41,281 nt of DNA from NCBI GenBank assembly GCA_028066695.1, contig JALCBG010000018.1, positions 1 through 41,281 on the forward strand. The letters run 5' to 3'. Source of the DNA: Gammaproteobacteria bacterium. GTDB lineage: Bacteria; Pseudomonadota; Gammaproteobacteria; Arenicellales; Poriferihabitantaceae. Position numbers and translations under genes: made by a program. The notes under the pieces are model-generated. The model was not told the origin of the DNA. It saw only the letters and a program-made list of their open reading frames with translations, and did no database searches. This document shows, in pieces, positions 9,967 through 19,900 of the stretch. The stretch's first letter is position 1. Every line of letters begins with the position of its first letter.

Positions 9967-11180
9967 CCGGCGCGCCGCGCGAATTTGATGTCGCGATCAT
10001 CGGCGGCGGGCTGGCCGGCGCAAGTCTGGCCGCGGCGCTGGCCGCGGGCGAAATCAAAACCGCGCTGATTGAAGCGGCCTCCGACGAGGAGCGCGCGCGC
10101 CCCGAGTTTGACGCGCGCAGCATCGCGCTGACCGACGACGCGCGGCGGATTTACACGCAACTCGGCGTATGGAAGCAGGTCGCCGGCGAGGCGCAGCCGA
10201 TTCGCGAAATCCACATCTCCGACCGCGGCCATTTCGGCATGGCGCGCCTGCGCGCCGAAGACGCCGGCACCGAAACCGACGCGCTCGGCCATGTGCTGCC
10301 GGCGCGCGTGCTCGGCGCCGCGCTGCACCGGCATGTGCGCGCCGCCGCGCATGCCGAAGTGTTCTGCCCGGCGCGCGTGCGCGAAGTGAAAGAGCATGAA
10401 CAACATTGGGAACTGCATGTGTCCGCGCCCGGCGGCGGCATGGCATTGCGCGCGCCGCTGGTGGTGCTCGCCGACGGCGGCCGCTCGGGCCTCGCCGCGC
10501 AACTCGGCATCGCCGAGGCCGAGCCCAAGGCCTATTCGCAACTCGCGGTGCTGTGCCAAGTCTCGGTAGACCTAGACCACCATGGGCGCGCCTACGAGCG
10601 TTTTACGCGCGAGGGCCCGCTGGCATTGCTGCCGTCGGCGGCGCGGCGTTACGCGGTGGTGTGGACCGGCGATGCGCGCGACGCAAAACGCCGCGCCGCG
10701 CTTTCCGACGAAGATTTCACCGCCGAACTGCAAACCGCTTTCGGCGACCGCGCCGGCGCATTCGGCGAACCGAGCGCGCGCCGCGCCTACCCGCTGCGCC
10801 GCGGCCGCGCGCACCCGCTCGGCCGCCGCGCGGTCAGCATCGGAGACGCCGCGCATGTCGTGCACCCGGTCGCCGGGCAGGGCTTCAACCTCGGCCTGCG
10901 CGACGCGGCCGCGCTCGCCGAAACTTTGCGCGCCGCCGCGCGCGACGGCCGCGACTTCGGAGGCCGCGCCGCGCTGGAATCGTATGCGGCCGCGCGCCGC
11001 CGCGAGACCGCGCGCGTCAGCGGTTTCACCGACGGATTGATGCGCGTGTTCTGCAGCCGCAGCCGGCCGCTCGGTTTCGCGCGCAGCCTCGCCCTCGCCG
11101 GCATTGAACTCTGCCCGCCGGCGAAACGCATGCTGCTGTGGCGCACCATGGGCATGGCCGCGGCGCGCGCCCGCGAGTGA
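9963..11180 (+). CDS. ubiH: 2-polyprenyl-6-methoxyphenol hydroxylase UbiH (UbiH/COQ6 family)
   Basis: This FAD-dependent aromatic hydroxylase acts in aerobic ubiquinone synthesis. The 405-residue protein shows the FAD motif DVAIIGGGLAGASLAAALAA, the central VVLADGGRSGLAAQLG and the C-terminal family signature GDAAHVVHPVAGQGFNLGLR. Its GTG start overlaps the pepP stop by 4 bases (GTGA), indicating coupling. A second paralog starts 3 bases after its stop. The pepP-ubiH-second hydroxylase order is typical of Gammaproteobacteria, which supports UbiH for this copy. Which ring position each paralog hydroxylates cannot be settled from sequence alone. Confidence 0.88.
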   Translation: MTGAPREFDVAIIGGGLAGASLAAALAAGEIKTALIEAASDEERARPEFDARSIALTDDARRIYTQLGVWKQVAGEAQPIREIHISDRGHFGMARLRAEDAGTETDALGHVLPARVLGAALHRHVRAAAHAEVFCPARVREVKEHEQHWELHVSAPGGGMALRAPLVVLADGGRSGLAAQLGIAEAEPKAYSQLAVLCQVSVDLDHHGRAYERFTREGPLALLPSAARRYAVVWTGDARDAKRRAALSDEDFTAELQTAFGDRAGAFGEPSARRAYPLRRGRAHPLGRRAVSIGDAAHVVHPVAGQGFNLGLRDAAALAETLRAAARDGRDFGGRAALESYAAARRRETARVSGFTDGLMRVFCSRSRPLGFARSLALAGIELCPPAKRMLLWRTMGMAAARARE

Positions 11181-11183
11181 CGC

Positions 11184-12401
11184 GTGGCCGCGCGCTTTGA
11201 TGTCATAGTCGCCGGCGCCGGCATGGTCGGCGCGGCCTGCGCGTGCTTGTTCGCGCGGCAGGGCGCGCGCGTCGCGCTGGTGGAGGCGCGCTATATTAAT
11301 GGCGGCGAAAAAAACGAAAACGAAAATAGTGACGCGCGCGTCAGCGCAATCAACCTCGCCGCCGAAAACATGTTTCGCGCGCTCGGCGTATGGGAGGAAG
11401 TCGCGCCGCGCGCGAGCGCCTACCGCGCGATGAAAGTGTGGGACTTTAACAGCGCCGCAAAAATTTCCTTTCGCGCCGCCGACCTCGGGCGCGACTGCCT
11501 CGGGCACATCGTGGAGAACCGCGACATCGTCGCCGCATTGCTCGCGCGCCTGCGCCGGCATGAAGGCGCCGCAATCATTGACAACGCGCGCGTCAATGCA
11601 ATTGAACATTTGCCGGACGGCGGCCTGCGCCTGGACCTGCCGGGCATGCGCGCCGAGACGCGGCTGCTGGTCGGCGCGGACGGCGCCAACTCGCGCGTGC
11701 GCGAACTCGCCGGCATTCAAACCGCGCGCGCGGGTTCGGATTCCGACGGCGAAGACGCGATTGTCGCCGCGCTTTCCACCGAGCGCGGCCACCGCGACAC
11801 CGCATGGCAGTGCTTTTGCGAGGGCGGCCCGGCCGCGCTGCTGCCGCTGGCGAACGGCGACTGCTCGCTGGTGTGGTCGCGCCCGCGCGCGCATGCGGAT
11901 GAATTGATGCGCCTTTCGCCCGAAGAGTTTTGCGCGCAACTGCGGCCGCTGTTCGGCGAACACTTCGGCGAAATTTCCGATTGCCGCGGCCGGCGGCGTT
12001 TCGCGCTGCGCCGCCACCACGCCGAACATTACATCACCGACGCGCTCGCGCTGGTCGGAGACGCCGCGCACAGCATTCACCCGCTCGCCGGACTCGGCGC
12101 CAACCTCGGCTTTCTGGACGCGGCCGCACTCGTGGAAAGTTCCGGCGCGCGCGGCATCGGCAAACGCAGCGCGTTGCGCCGCTACCAGCGGCGGCGGCGC
12201 GGCGACAACGCGGTCGCGCTGATGATGATGGAGGCGCTGAATGAGTTGTTCGGCAGTCGCCGCGCCGCGGTAAAAGCCGCGCGCAGCGCCGGCATGAACA
12301 TGACCGACGCGCTCGCGCCGCTGAAAAACTTTCTGGCGAAAACCGCGGCCGGCGTGCGCGGCGATGTGCCGCAAATTTGCCGGCGGCCGGCTGCGGTATA
12401 A
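11184..12401 (+). CDS. second UbiH-family FAD hydroxylase (UbiI/VisC/UbiF-like)
   Basis: This paralog of the preceding gene has 405 residues, the FAD motif DVIVAGAGMVGAACACLFA, LVGADGANSRVREL and GDAAHSIHPLAGLGANLGFL. In ubiquinone synthesis UbiI hydroxylates C5 and UbiF C6; position beside pepP-ubiH favours UbiI/VisC, but the sequence alone does not decide. It starts with GTG, 3 bases after the ubiH stop. The stretch encoding NGGEKNENENSD (about residues 34-45) is an unusual acidic, Asn-rich insertion early in the protein. The stop codon lies inside a TATAAT sequence that may serve the fur gene. Confidence 0.85.
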   Translation: MAARFDVIVAGAGMVGAACACLFARQGARVALVEARYINGGEKNENENSDARVSAINLAAENMFRALGVWEEVAPRASAYRAMKVWDFNSAAKISFRAADLGRDCLGHIVENRDIVAALLARLRRHEGAAIIDNARVNAIEHLPDGGLRLDLPGMRAETRLLVGADGANSRVRELAGIQTARAGSDSDGEDAIVAALSTERGHRDTAWQCFCEGGPAALLPLANGDCSLVWSRPRAHADELMRLSPEEFCAQLRPLFGEHFGEISDCRGRRRFALRRHHAEHYITDALALVGDAAHSIHPLAGLGANLGFLDAAALVESSGARGIGKRSALRRYQRRRRGDNAVALMMMEALNELFGSRRAAVKAARSAGMNMTDALAPLKNFLAKTAAGVRGDVPQICRRPAAV

Positions 12402-12402
12402 T
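12397..12402 (+). promoter_or_regulatory. possible -10 element of a fur promoter
   Basis: A perfect TATAAT overlaps the stop codon of the preceding hydroxylase gene and lies 24 bases before the fur GTG. No convincing -35 box was found at normal spacing, so this is a candidate only. Confidence 0.4.
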
Positions 12403-12425
12403 TTCACCGAACCAGCGGAGAAATC

Positions 12426-12845
12426 GTGGCAACCAGCATTGAACTCAAACAAGCGGGATTAAAAACCACCCGCCCGCGCCTGCAGGTGCTGTCGGTGCTG
12501 GAGAACAGCGCGGTGCGCCACATGGCGGCCGAGGATGTCTACAAAATCCTGCTGGAACAAAAACAGTCCATCGGCCTGGCCACCGTCTACCGCGTATTGA
12601 CGCAGTTGGAGGACGCGGGCCTGGTCATCCGCAACAAGTTTGAAGGCGGCAGCGCGGTGTTTGAACTCAACGACGAATCGCACCACGACCACATGGTCTG
12701 CGTTTCCTGCGGCGATGTCGCCGAGTTTTTTGACGAGCGCATAGAAGCGCAGCAGGAAAAAGTCGCGCGCGAGCAGGGCTTCGTCATTCACGACCACGCG
12801 CTCACCCTCTACGGAAAATGCAAAAAATGCGCGCAGTCAAAATGA
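12426..12845 (+). CDS. fur: ferric uptake regulator Fur
   Basis: Fur is an iron-dependent repressor that binds operators of iron-uptake and related genes as a metal-loaded dimer. The 139-residue protein has the winged helix (RPRLQVLSVLENS and GLATVYRVLTQLEDAGLV), the His-rich metal site HHDHMVCVSCGDV with Cys92 and Cys95, IHDHALTLYGKC, and a second Cys pair at 132 and 135. The start is GTG, preceded by a weak ggag box. The protein is Fur rather than Zur or PerR by overall pattern, particularly GLATVYRVLTQ. It may have its own promoter (TATAAT at 12397) as well as read-through from the ubi operon. Confidence 0.93.
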   Translation: MATSIELKQAGLKTTRPRLQVLSVLENSAVRHMAAEDVYKILLEQKQSIGLATVYRVLTQLEDAGLVIRNKFEGGSAVFELNDESHHDHMVCVSCGDVAEFFDERIEAQQEKVAREQGFVIHDHALTLYGKCKKCAQSK

Positions 12846-12876
12846 AAAACAACATGCAAAACCCGGGCGGGCGCGC

Positions 12877-13815
12877 ATGCCCACGCTGATCACCGGCTCG
12901 CTCGCCTACGACACCATCATGGTGTTCCCCGGCAAATTCAAGGAGCACATTCTGCCCGAGCAGGTGCACATATTAAATGTGTGCTTCGGCGTGCCGGAAT
13001 TGCGGCGCGAATTCGGCGGCTGCTGCGGCAACATCGCCTACAACCTCAAACTGCTCGGCGGCGACCCGGTGGCGATGGGCGCGGTCGGCGAAGACTTCGC
13101 GCCCTACCGCGCCTGGCTGGAAAAAAACGGCATCGGCCTTTCGCACATCAAAACCATCCGCGGCGCGCACACCGCGCAGGCGTTTGTCACCACCGACGCC
13201 GACAACAACCAGATCATCGCCTTCCACCCCGGCGCGCTGGAGCATGCGCATGAAAACAAAGTCGGAGACGCGAACGGCATCACGCTCGGCATAGTCGCCC
13301 CCGACGGCCGCGACGCGATGATTCAGCACGCCGCGCAATTCGCGCAGGCCGGCATTCCGTTCATGTTTGACCCGGGCCAGGCGCTGGCAATGTTCGGCGC
13401 GGACGAGTTGAATGCTTTCATTGAACAGGCGTCCTATGTGGTGGTCAACGACTACGAGTCCGAATTGTTGTGCGAAAAAACCGGCGCGACTTTGGAGCAG
13501 ACCGCGGCGCGCGCCGACGCGCTGGTGGTCACGCGCGGCGCAAAAGGCGCCGACATTTACCGCGGCGGCGAACACATTCACATCGGCGCGGTGAAAATCT
13601 CCGAGGCAAAAGACCCGACCGGCTGCGGAGACGCGTTCCGCGCCGGCCTGCTCCACGGCATCGCCGGCGGTTTGGACTGGCAAACTTGCGGACAAATCGC
13701 CTCCCTGCTCGGCGGCATAAAAATAGAGCGGCACGGCACGCAGAACCACCGCTTCACCAAGGACGAATTCACCGCGCGCTACCGCGAAAACTTCGGCGGC
13801 GATTTCAAACTGTGA
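12877..13815 (+). CDS. PfkB-family carbohydrate/adenosine kinase
   Basis: This 312-residue ribokinase-like protein phosphorylates a sugar or nucleoside. It starts with TLITGSLAYDTIMVFPGKF, contains the substrate-side FGGCCGNIAYNLKLLGG, and has the C-terminal ATP-site motif DPTGCGDAFRAGL with Asp252 as the likely catalytic base. The motif reads GCGD where most members have GAGD. Close relatives in beta- and gammaproteobacteria are usually called adenosine kinase or carbohydrate kinase, but the substrate is not predictable here. It starts 31 bases after fur and ends 11 bases before the convergent tRNA gene. Confidence 0.88.
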   Translation: MPTLITGSLAYDTIMVFPGKFKEHILPEQVHILNVCFGVPELRREFGGCCGNIAYNLKLLGGDPVAMGAVGEDFAPYRAWLEKNGIGLSHIKTIRGAHTAQAFVTTDADNNQIIAFHPGALEHAHENKVGDANGITLGIVAPDGRDAMIQHAAQFAQAGIPFMFDPGQALAMFGADELNAFIEQASYVVVNDYESELLCEKTGATLEQTAARADALVVTRGAKGADIYRGGEHIHIGAVKISEAKDPTGCGDAFRAGLLHGIAGGLDWQTCGQIASLLGGIKIERHGTQNHRFTKDEFTARYRENFGGDFKL

Positions 13816-13826
13816 GGGGAGGGCGC

Positions 13827-13902
<76 letters not shown>

Positions 13903-13917
13903 AACTCGCGCGGGGGG

Positions 13918-13923
13918 ATTATA
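13918..13923 (-). promoter_or_regulatory. -10 element of the tRNA-Thr promoter
   Basis: On the minus strand a perfect TATAAT sits 15 bases before the first base of tRNA-Thr. A GC-rich discriminator follows, as expected for a stable-RNA promoter. No good -35 box was recognised. Confidence 0.5.
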
Positions 13924-13977
13924 CGGGGAAACCGCGCCAATACGGCATATTTGGCGCGCCCCGGAAATTTTCCCAAA

Positions 13978-13995
13978 AAGTGGTAAAAATCACTT
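13978..13995. repeat. palindromic operator candidate upstream of sspD
   Basis: AAGTG and CACTT form a perfect 5-base inverted repeat separated by 8 bases. The right arm overlaps the -35 box of the sspD promoter. A repressor could bind here; no regulator gene is present in the island. Short arms make chance occurrence possible. Confidence 0.35.
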
Positions 13996-14022
13996 GACAC
14001 GGCAATTTTCAGCGGCTAAAAA
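13994..14022 (+). promoter_or_regulatory. sigma-70-type promoter of sspD-sspE
   Basis: A perfect TTGACA (13994-13999), a 17-base spacer and TAAAAA (14017-14022, four of six matches to the consensus) lie directly before sspD. The -10 box ends 6 bases before the ATG at 14029, so transcription would begin at or next to the start codon. A leaderless mRNA is therefore predicted, consistent with the absence of a ribosome binding site. Confidence 0.6.
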
Positions 14023-14028
14023 GCGCGA

Positions 14029-14847
14029 ATGCTCGCGGCAGAAAAATCCAAAAAAACCCGACACGTCCTTGGCATTTCGGGGGGCAAAGACAGCGCCGCA
14101 TTGGCCATCTACCTCAAGCAACAAGGCCGGGTGCCGGAAATGGAGTATTTTTTCGCCGACACCGGGGTCGAATTGCCCGAAGTTTACAGTTTTGTGGAAA
14201 AACTGGAAAGTTGGCTTGGCCAGCCCATCGTGCGCCTGGGCAGCGGCAAGGACTTTTACCATCATCTGGAAATGCATGAAGGAATGTTGCCGCAGGCAAC
14301 AAGGCGCTGGTGCACTCAGGAAATGAAACTCAAACCGCTGGAGAAATTTATCGGCGACGACGAAGCGATCACCTATATCGGCATCCGCGCCGATGAGTTT
14401 CGCGACGGCTATCTGAGCCTCAAATCCAATGTTAAGCCGTGCTATCCGTTTATAACGGATGGCTTGGTGCGCAGGGATATTTTCGATATCCTGCGCTCAA
14501 CGGTCGGCATCCCCGAGTACTATGAATGGCGCAGCCGTTCCGGGTGCTTTTTCTGCTTTTTCCAGCGCCGCGACGAGTGGGTCGGGCTGTCGGAACGGCA
14601 CCCGGAACTGTTCCAAAAAGCCATGGAAATCGAAGAGGGCGTGAATCGCAGGTTTTCAAACCTGAAGAAACCGTACACCTGGGTGCGCGGCATGTCTTTG
14701 AAGGAATTGATTGCTGATGCCGAAGCAATCAAGGAGAAGAGCGCGCTCCGGAAGGCCCGCGAGAAAGATCCGCGCTCGTGGCAGGAAATTTTGATTTCAG
14801 ACCGGCAGGATGATGAAAATCAGGCCTGCTTGGTTTGCAGCTTGTAG
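14029..14847 (+). CDS. sspD: SspD-like PAPS-reductase-family ATP pyrophosphatase (DNA phosphorothioation)
   Basis: This 272-residue protein has the PP-loop SGGKDS (residues 17-22) of the PAPS reductase/N-type ATP pyrophosphatase family, with FADTGVELPEVY after it and RWCTQEMKLKPL (Cys95) typical of DndC/SspD-type proteins. Further Cys pairs occur at 173/176 (GCFFC) and 267/270 (CLVC), possible Fe-S or persulfide ligands. In known Ssp systems SspD activates the DNA backbone so that sulfur replaces a non-bridging oxygen on one strand. The assignment rests on the family plus the neighbouring SspE-, SspC- and SspB-like genes. It could otherwise be a PAPS reductase for assimilation, but no other sulfate-assimilation gene is nearby. 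Confidence 0.85.
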   Translation: MLAAEKSKKTRHVLGISGGKDSAALAIYLKQQGRVPEMEYFFADTGVELPEVYSFVEKLESWLGQPIVRLGSGKDFYHHLEMHEGMLPQATRRWCTQEMKLKPLEKFIGDDEAITYIGIRADEFRDGYLSLKSNVKPCYPFITDGLVRRDIFDILRSTVGIPEYYEWRSRSGCFFCFFQRRDEWVGLSERHPELFQKAMEIEEGVNRRFSNLKKPYTWVRGMSLKELIADAEAIKEKSALRKAREKDPRSWQEILISDRQDDENQACLVCSL

Positions 14848-14857
14848 GGCTGGCGTC

Positions 14858-16852
14858 ATGGCAGAAATCGAATACCTCTCTGTTTCGATCTCTAAGCTGC
14901 TGGAAGATGACAAGAAATTTTCTCTTGTGCTTCCGCACTTTCAGCGTAAATTTGTTTGGAAACCCAAGGATCAAAAGAGTTTGCTTTTGTCTTTGTTGGC
15001 TGGCGTCCCTGTCGGATATATCTTGCTTCTGACCGGCGAGAAAGACGCGTACTACAACCGTCCGCTGTGTTTCGATTTGAAGCCGAACATCAAAACCCAT
15101 ACGGTTCAGTATTTGCTGGATGGGCAACAAAGGATTTCCACGATGAAATCGATGTTCACCGACTTGCTCTCGGAAGAAGAGAGGAAGCGCTTTGGTGTGA
15201 AAAGCATCAAGGATCTGGAGAAGAAACTTCCGCCCTCCCTCAAAAGGCGATGGTTTCTGCAGATCAATGGAAATGCAGAGGATGTTTTCGGGTTGAATGA
15301 ATTGCCCGAAAAGCTCGGTGGTGCGCGCTTTACGCACACGCCCCAGGATTTTGACGACTATGTGGTCGATGAAAAAATGGCGGCGGAGTATGCATCAACT
15401 GACAATGGGGCAACCAATCTCCATGAAATCCATCGATCTTCCTGGAAGGAGAAGCGCTTGCCTTTGTGGATGCTGCACGATCTTCCCCTTCTCCGAAAGA
15501 TCCTCAAAAATATTGCAGAGGAGCATCACGAAATCGAAAAGCTGCAAGATCAAGAGGGTGAGGATCTGAAAAGCAAAATCGAACGGTGGGCCGATGCAGT
15601 AGTTGATTTTCTGCATGAGAAGTTGTTGCGGGCCAGCATGGGCAGGCTCGTCGTGCCGTCGGGCAGCGGAGGCATGAGCATCGGCATCTCGATCTTTGAA
15701 CAAGTCAATCGAGGAGGAATGCAGTTGGATGTATATGACTTGCTGGTTGCTCGCGCAGCAGACGACAAATTCAATTTAACGGAGAAAATCCGGGATGTCG
15801 TCGCTAAGTCGCATCCGGTCATGCATGGGATGCGGAGCGCCGAGAAAAAGTGGAATCCTAAGAGCATCGAAATCTGGGATGAAAAACACTCGACCCTTTC
15901 GCCGAGGTTTCGAACTCTTTTCAGAAATTGCTTGCCGATTTGCGTACTGGACGCAGACCCGGATCGCACCCTCTTGGATATCAAAAACGACGATATCAAA
16001 GAGAAGAGTCTGCTGGCGCTTACCCGGCCCCAGATTACGGAAAACTGGGAAAGCACCGTGAATCACATACTGCACGTCCTGCAGTTTTTGCATCTCCGGT
16101 GCGGACTTGTGAAAATCGCAGAGATTCCATACGACTTGCTGGTCGTCCCGCTTTTTGTCTGCTTTATCAATCAGAGCAAGCAGAAGGAGGGATACACCAG
16201 TGCTTTCATCGACAACTTGGAGTTTTGGTGGTGGGCATCGATTTTTTCGGGCCACTACCAGGACAAGCATGGCCCAAAAGTGATCGAAGACAGCAAGCAT
16301 TTTCTCAAAAACGAAAATTTCTGCGAGAGAATGAAGAAAGTCTTTGACAAGGAAGGCTACTCAGATCAAACCACTTTGATTCAACAACAAAGTGGTAAAA
16401 GATCTACGCGACTGAACCTGGCGCTGAAACAGTATGTTTTGTCCAAGGAGCCGTATGACCTCAAAGGCAAAAAGCAGCGCGAAAAGATCACCGCTTTCAA
16501 AATTGCGAATGGCGGTGTCAAGGTTCACGACCACCATGTGATCCCGATCGATGAAATGGCAGATAATGGTGCAGGAGATCTGAGGAAAGAAATCTCCAAC
16601 CCGGTCAACGGCCCCTTGAACAAGACTCTGGTTAGTGAAAAAGCTAACTACAAAATCAAGAAGATCTCTGATTACCGGCGCGCGGGCAATCAACTTGACT
16701 GCGACAGCAACTTGATGCCGGTTCCGAATGACAAAAAATACTTGAACAAAGATCCTGCTGGGCCATATCTGCTCGAGAAATTCCTTGGCCGTCGGTTTGA
16801 AATGATCAAGGCTGATGTCGTGAAGCGACTGACCAAATTGTCTGCAAAATAG
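14858..16852 (+). CDS. sspE: SspE-like restriction effector, DUF262 plus HNH (DUF1524-like) domains
   Basis: The 664-residue protein begins with a DUF262 domain: FQRKFVWKPKDQKSLLLSLL near residue 28 and the diagnostic LLDGQQRIST (DGQQR at 88-92). The C-terminus carries an HNH-type nuclease core, with VHDHHVIPIDEM (His557, His559, His560), the Asn-rich NPVNGPLNKT near 581-588 and a following SEKANYKI. This is the architecture of SspE and GmrSD-type enzymes; known SspE uses phosphorothioate-stimulated NTPase activity and nicks invading DNA. The ATG at 14858 is chosen, 10 bases after the sspD stop; an earlier in-frame ATG at 14810 would overlap sspD. Its GC content is among the lowest in the window. 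Confidence 0.87.
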   Translation: MAEIEYLSVSISKLLEDDKKFSLVLPHFQRKFVWKPKDQKSLLLSLLAGVPVGYILLLTGEKDAYYNRPLCFDLKPNIKTHTVQYLLDGQQRISTMKSMFTDLLSEEERKRFGVKSIKDLEKKLPPSLKRRWFLQINGNAEDVFGLNELPEKLGGARFTHTPQDFDDYVVDEKMAAEYASTDNGATNLHEIHRSSWKEKRLPLWMLHDLPLLRKILKNIAEEHHEIEKLQDQEGEDLKSKIERWADAVVDFLHEKLLRASMGRLVVPSGSGGMSIGISIFEQVNRGGMQLDVYDLLVARAADDKFNLTEKIRDVVAKSHPVMHGMRSAEKKWNPKSIEIWDEKHSTLSPRFRTLFRNCLPICVLDADPDRTLLDIKNDDIKEKSLLALTRPQITENWESTVNHILHVLQFLHLRCGLVKIAEIPYDLLVVPLFVCFINQSKQKEGYTSAFIDNLEFWWWASIFSGHYQDKHGPKVIEDSKHFLKNENFCERMKKVFDKEGYSDQTTLIQQQSGKRSTRLNLALKQYVLSKEPYDLKGKKQREKITAFKIANGGVKVHDHHVIPIDEMADNGAGDLRKEISNPVNGPLNKTLVSEKANYKIKKISDYRRAGNQLDCDSNLMPVPNDKKYLNKDPAGPYLLEKFLGRRFEMIKADVVKRLTKLSAK

Positions 16853-16914
16853 CAGCAATGCGGTTGACGCGACTCCATCGCTGATTATTCAGTGTAGTGC
16901 AGTTTTTCACGCAC

Positions 16915-19900
16915 CTATGCTTTTGTTTTGCCAGTGACCACATTCAAGCGAGGGCGCACGGCCTTTTCCGCGTCCGGTTCATCACCGAACAAAAACTTTT
17001 GCGCCAGTTTGGTGACCACGCTCGCAATGCGTGCCTCCTTCTCAGACGAACTCATCCCCTCTTCAAAGTAAATGATGTCGTCATAGCCCCCCTGTTTCGC
17101 GCTTTTAAGCGAAAAAACGACGGTGTCGCCTTCGATGCCTTCCAGTTTGTGGTCGAGACTGTAGACGCGCAACTTGTTCAGTTCATTTACGCGCATCCCA
17201 TACTCAATGATTTTGTGGGTGGCATACAACGCATCGTTGTCGCTCCATTTCTTGGTCGATTTTCCAAGTATCAAATCGAGGGTCCGCTGCAGCCAGGCAT
17301 CATCAGTGCTGGCACTGGCAATGATGCAATTCAGGAAGGCATGCATGTCGGTTTCCAGCGTGTATTCGCGCAAAGGCTCGCAGGTTTCAACAGCGCGACT
17401 GCGAAGCTTGGCGGTGGTGTCCGTTGACTTGAGATCGAACACTTTTTTCAATGCGCAAGCCTGCTTCTCGCACATAGCGGGATACGCATTTTTGATTTCG
17501 CGCAACGCGCCTTTCAGTCGGTTGCCAAAATTCCTGATGCTGTCATTTTTGCACCCACAGGCGGCCGGCAGTTTATCGAACAGCAAATCCTGCGGGCTTT
17601 TCGGGTATTTGAAAGCATCTCGCACTTTTTGCGCGGTGGGGGAGATGGTCGCGGTCTGCTTGGTGTATTCAGGGAGCGTGTGCATGAACTTTGCAAGCGC
17701 TTTGAACAACGCCAGAACATTTTGCGTTTTCTCGCCCTCAAACAGGCCTTCTTCGTACTCACGGATCAGTTCCTGAGTGACGCCGGCGATCTTGAATTGC
17801 TGAAACGCAAAAGTGTCGGGGCGCCTGAGGAAACGCTCCATATGGTCGACAGTGAAGTACGGAACATAGATGCGGTTTTCATAAACGGCGATCTCGTCTT
17901 TCCGGTGCAGGTACACCATCAGGTAAAACACGGGCAGCATGGCGTTTTTGACGCCATACGGCGGCGCAGTCAGCGTTGCAGTCAGCGCTGAAAAATCCCG
18001 CGCCTGCTCGTCGGTGCTGTCGAAGAATTTTTCGACTTCCCTCCATGTGGCATGGAAGTTGCACGGATTGCTTCGTGAAGGCTTGACAATCTGCAGTTTC
18101 CCGTCCTTTTCTTTGTGGACGCCGCTTGCCTTGAAAATGGCAAGGTACATGCTCTTTTCGGCCGGATAGCCTGCTATGCCAAAATTTTCCGTGTCGCTGC
18201 TTTGCAGCAACGCGGACAGCAAGTACCTGCGGCCGGTGTTGGCCTGGACTGACGGGTGGTCGCGGTTGATGAGTTCGTTTTTGATGATCGGCGTTTTCGG
18301 ATACACGCGCTCAAGCACGTCCGAAAGCAGCGTTTGAATATCACGCTTGCTTTTCAAGGGTTGTTTTTCGCCGTCGCAATACCACAAATGCTGGCGCGGT
18401 TGTTCAATGAGCATTGCGATTTCTTTGCGTTCCGCTTGCTGGGCGGAAGCAAGGTGCAGGCGAAATTCGCGCTGAATGACCGGGTCTTGATTGACTGCCG
18501 GCGCGTCCCCCGCCTTTTGCACCGCAACGCGGGCGCGGCAGAACTCTTTGATGCTGTCGCTGTTGGCGCAATGCACAACAATGTCGCGCGGAGAAAAATG
18601 CCGCGCGACTTTGGCGCGGAAATGCGCTTTGCTGCTTTCGCGCCCGCCGTCGCTTAAGCAGAAAATGACGCGCGGCTTGTCCGATGCGGTTTCTTCGCGC
18701 TCATATTGCGAAGCATTGATAAATTTCGGCACAAAGAAAAACATGCTGTGCTTGGCGATGGAGTAGCGCTTGGCGACAAGCGGCAAGATCGGCGCCGTTG
18801 CATTGAGTTCGGCGGCGATGTCCATGGTCTGCGTGTAGGCGTGCTGGTCGGCGACCGCCTGGTCCAAATCAAAGTCGCTGCCCTGCCAGACCCGGTATTC
18901 GCTGTTGAATTTGCGGAAAGTGATGGCGGATTTTTCCTGCAAATTTTTGAGGGCGGCACTGAAACCGCGCGTACCGTCAAAGCAAAGTTTGATCGCGGGT
19001 TTGGACGCCTTGATGCCGCCGGCGCTGCCGGCGATGTTAAACAGGCCGATCGTTTTCAGCAGGCGCACATCGGCAGGCCCGGCATCGTTCATCCGGTCCA
19101 TTGCGGAGAGGACTTCGGTCCAGGCGCGCTGGGTTTGCAAGTCGTTGCTGGCCGGCTGGGTGTTGATAAAGTAGTCATACAACGCGTCCGGCGGAAGAAA
19201 ACTTCCGATTTCCACGCGCGGCATTTGACCGATAAGGCCGGTGGTGTCCGTGCTGCCAAGGTAGCCGAAAAGGCTGCGCTCGTTCTGCGCGACTTTTTGA
19301 GAGAGCCGCGGCAGCAGCAGCAATGTCATCGGGTGGAGCGGATAGCACTGACAAAACAGGTTGATGGCGGTTTTTGCCGCCAACGCATTCGGGAGAATGC
19401 CGTTCTTTTCCATGACGGCGACCATGGAGCGAATTTTTTCCTTCAACTGCGCTGCTTTGCTCTTCGGCAGGTCGTTCCGGAATATCTGCGCGATAACGCG
19501 CAGGGATTGCTCGGTCGTCTCCACAAACGGAAGAATCTGGTAGCGACCCTGAATTTTCGTCCATTCGTTTCGGATGGCCGCGCTCAGCGCCCGTCCATAC
19601 TGCTCAAAAGACTGGTGCAACAGGACAAAAAGCAAAATGTTGCTTTTTCCCGTCGTGTGCGCTTGCTCGGCCAGCATCTGCAGCAGAAATATGTCGTCGC
19701 TTTCATGCCGCTCGGCATATTCCAAAAACTTCCCGAGTTCATCAATGATGATCAGCAATCCTTTTCCGCGCGCGTTTTCAATGCGCGTTTGTATTTTCCG
19801 CAGCAACTTCGCGACAGAAGTCAGATTGCTCGCGGAGGCTTTCAGCAACCGGTTGATCTCGCGAATTTCATTTTGCGGATCAATGTCCAACTCATCGCGA

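Noticed and set aside
16370-16396. A perfect 9-base inverted repeat (ACCACTTTG and CAAAGTGGT, 9-base loop) inside sspE, sharing the 12-mer AAAGTGGTAAAA with the sspD promoter region.
   Set aside because: It is inside coding sequence, without a T-run. Repeats of this length are expected about once by chance in several kilobases of such sequence, so it is not reported as a regulatory site.
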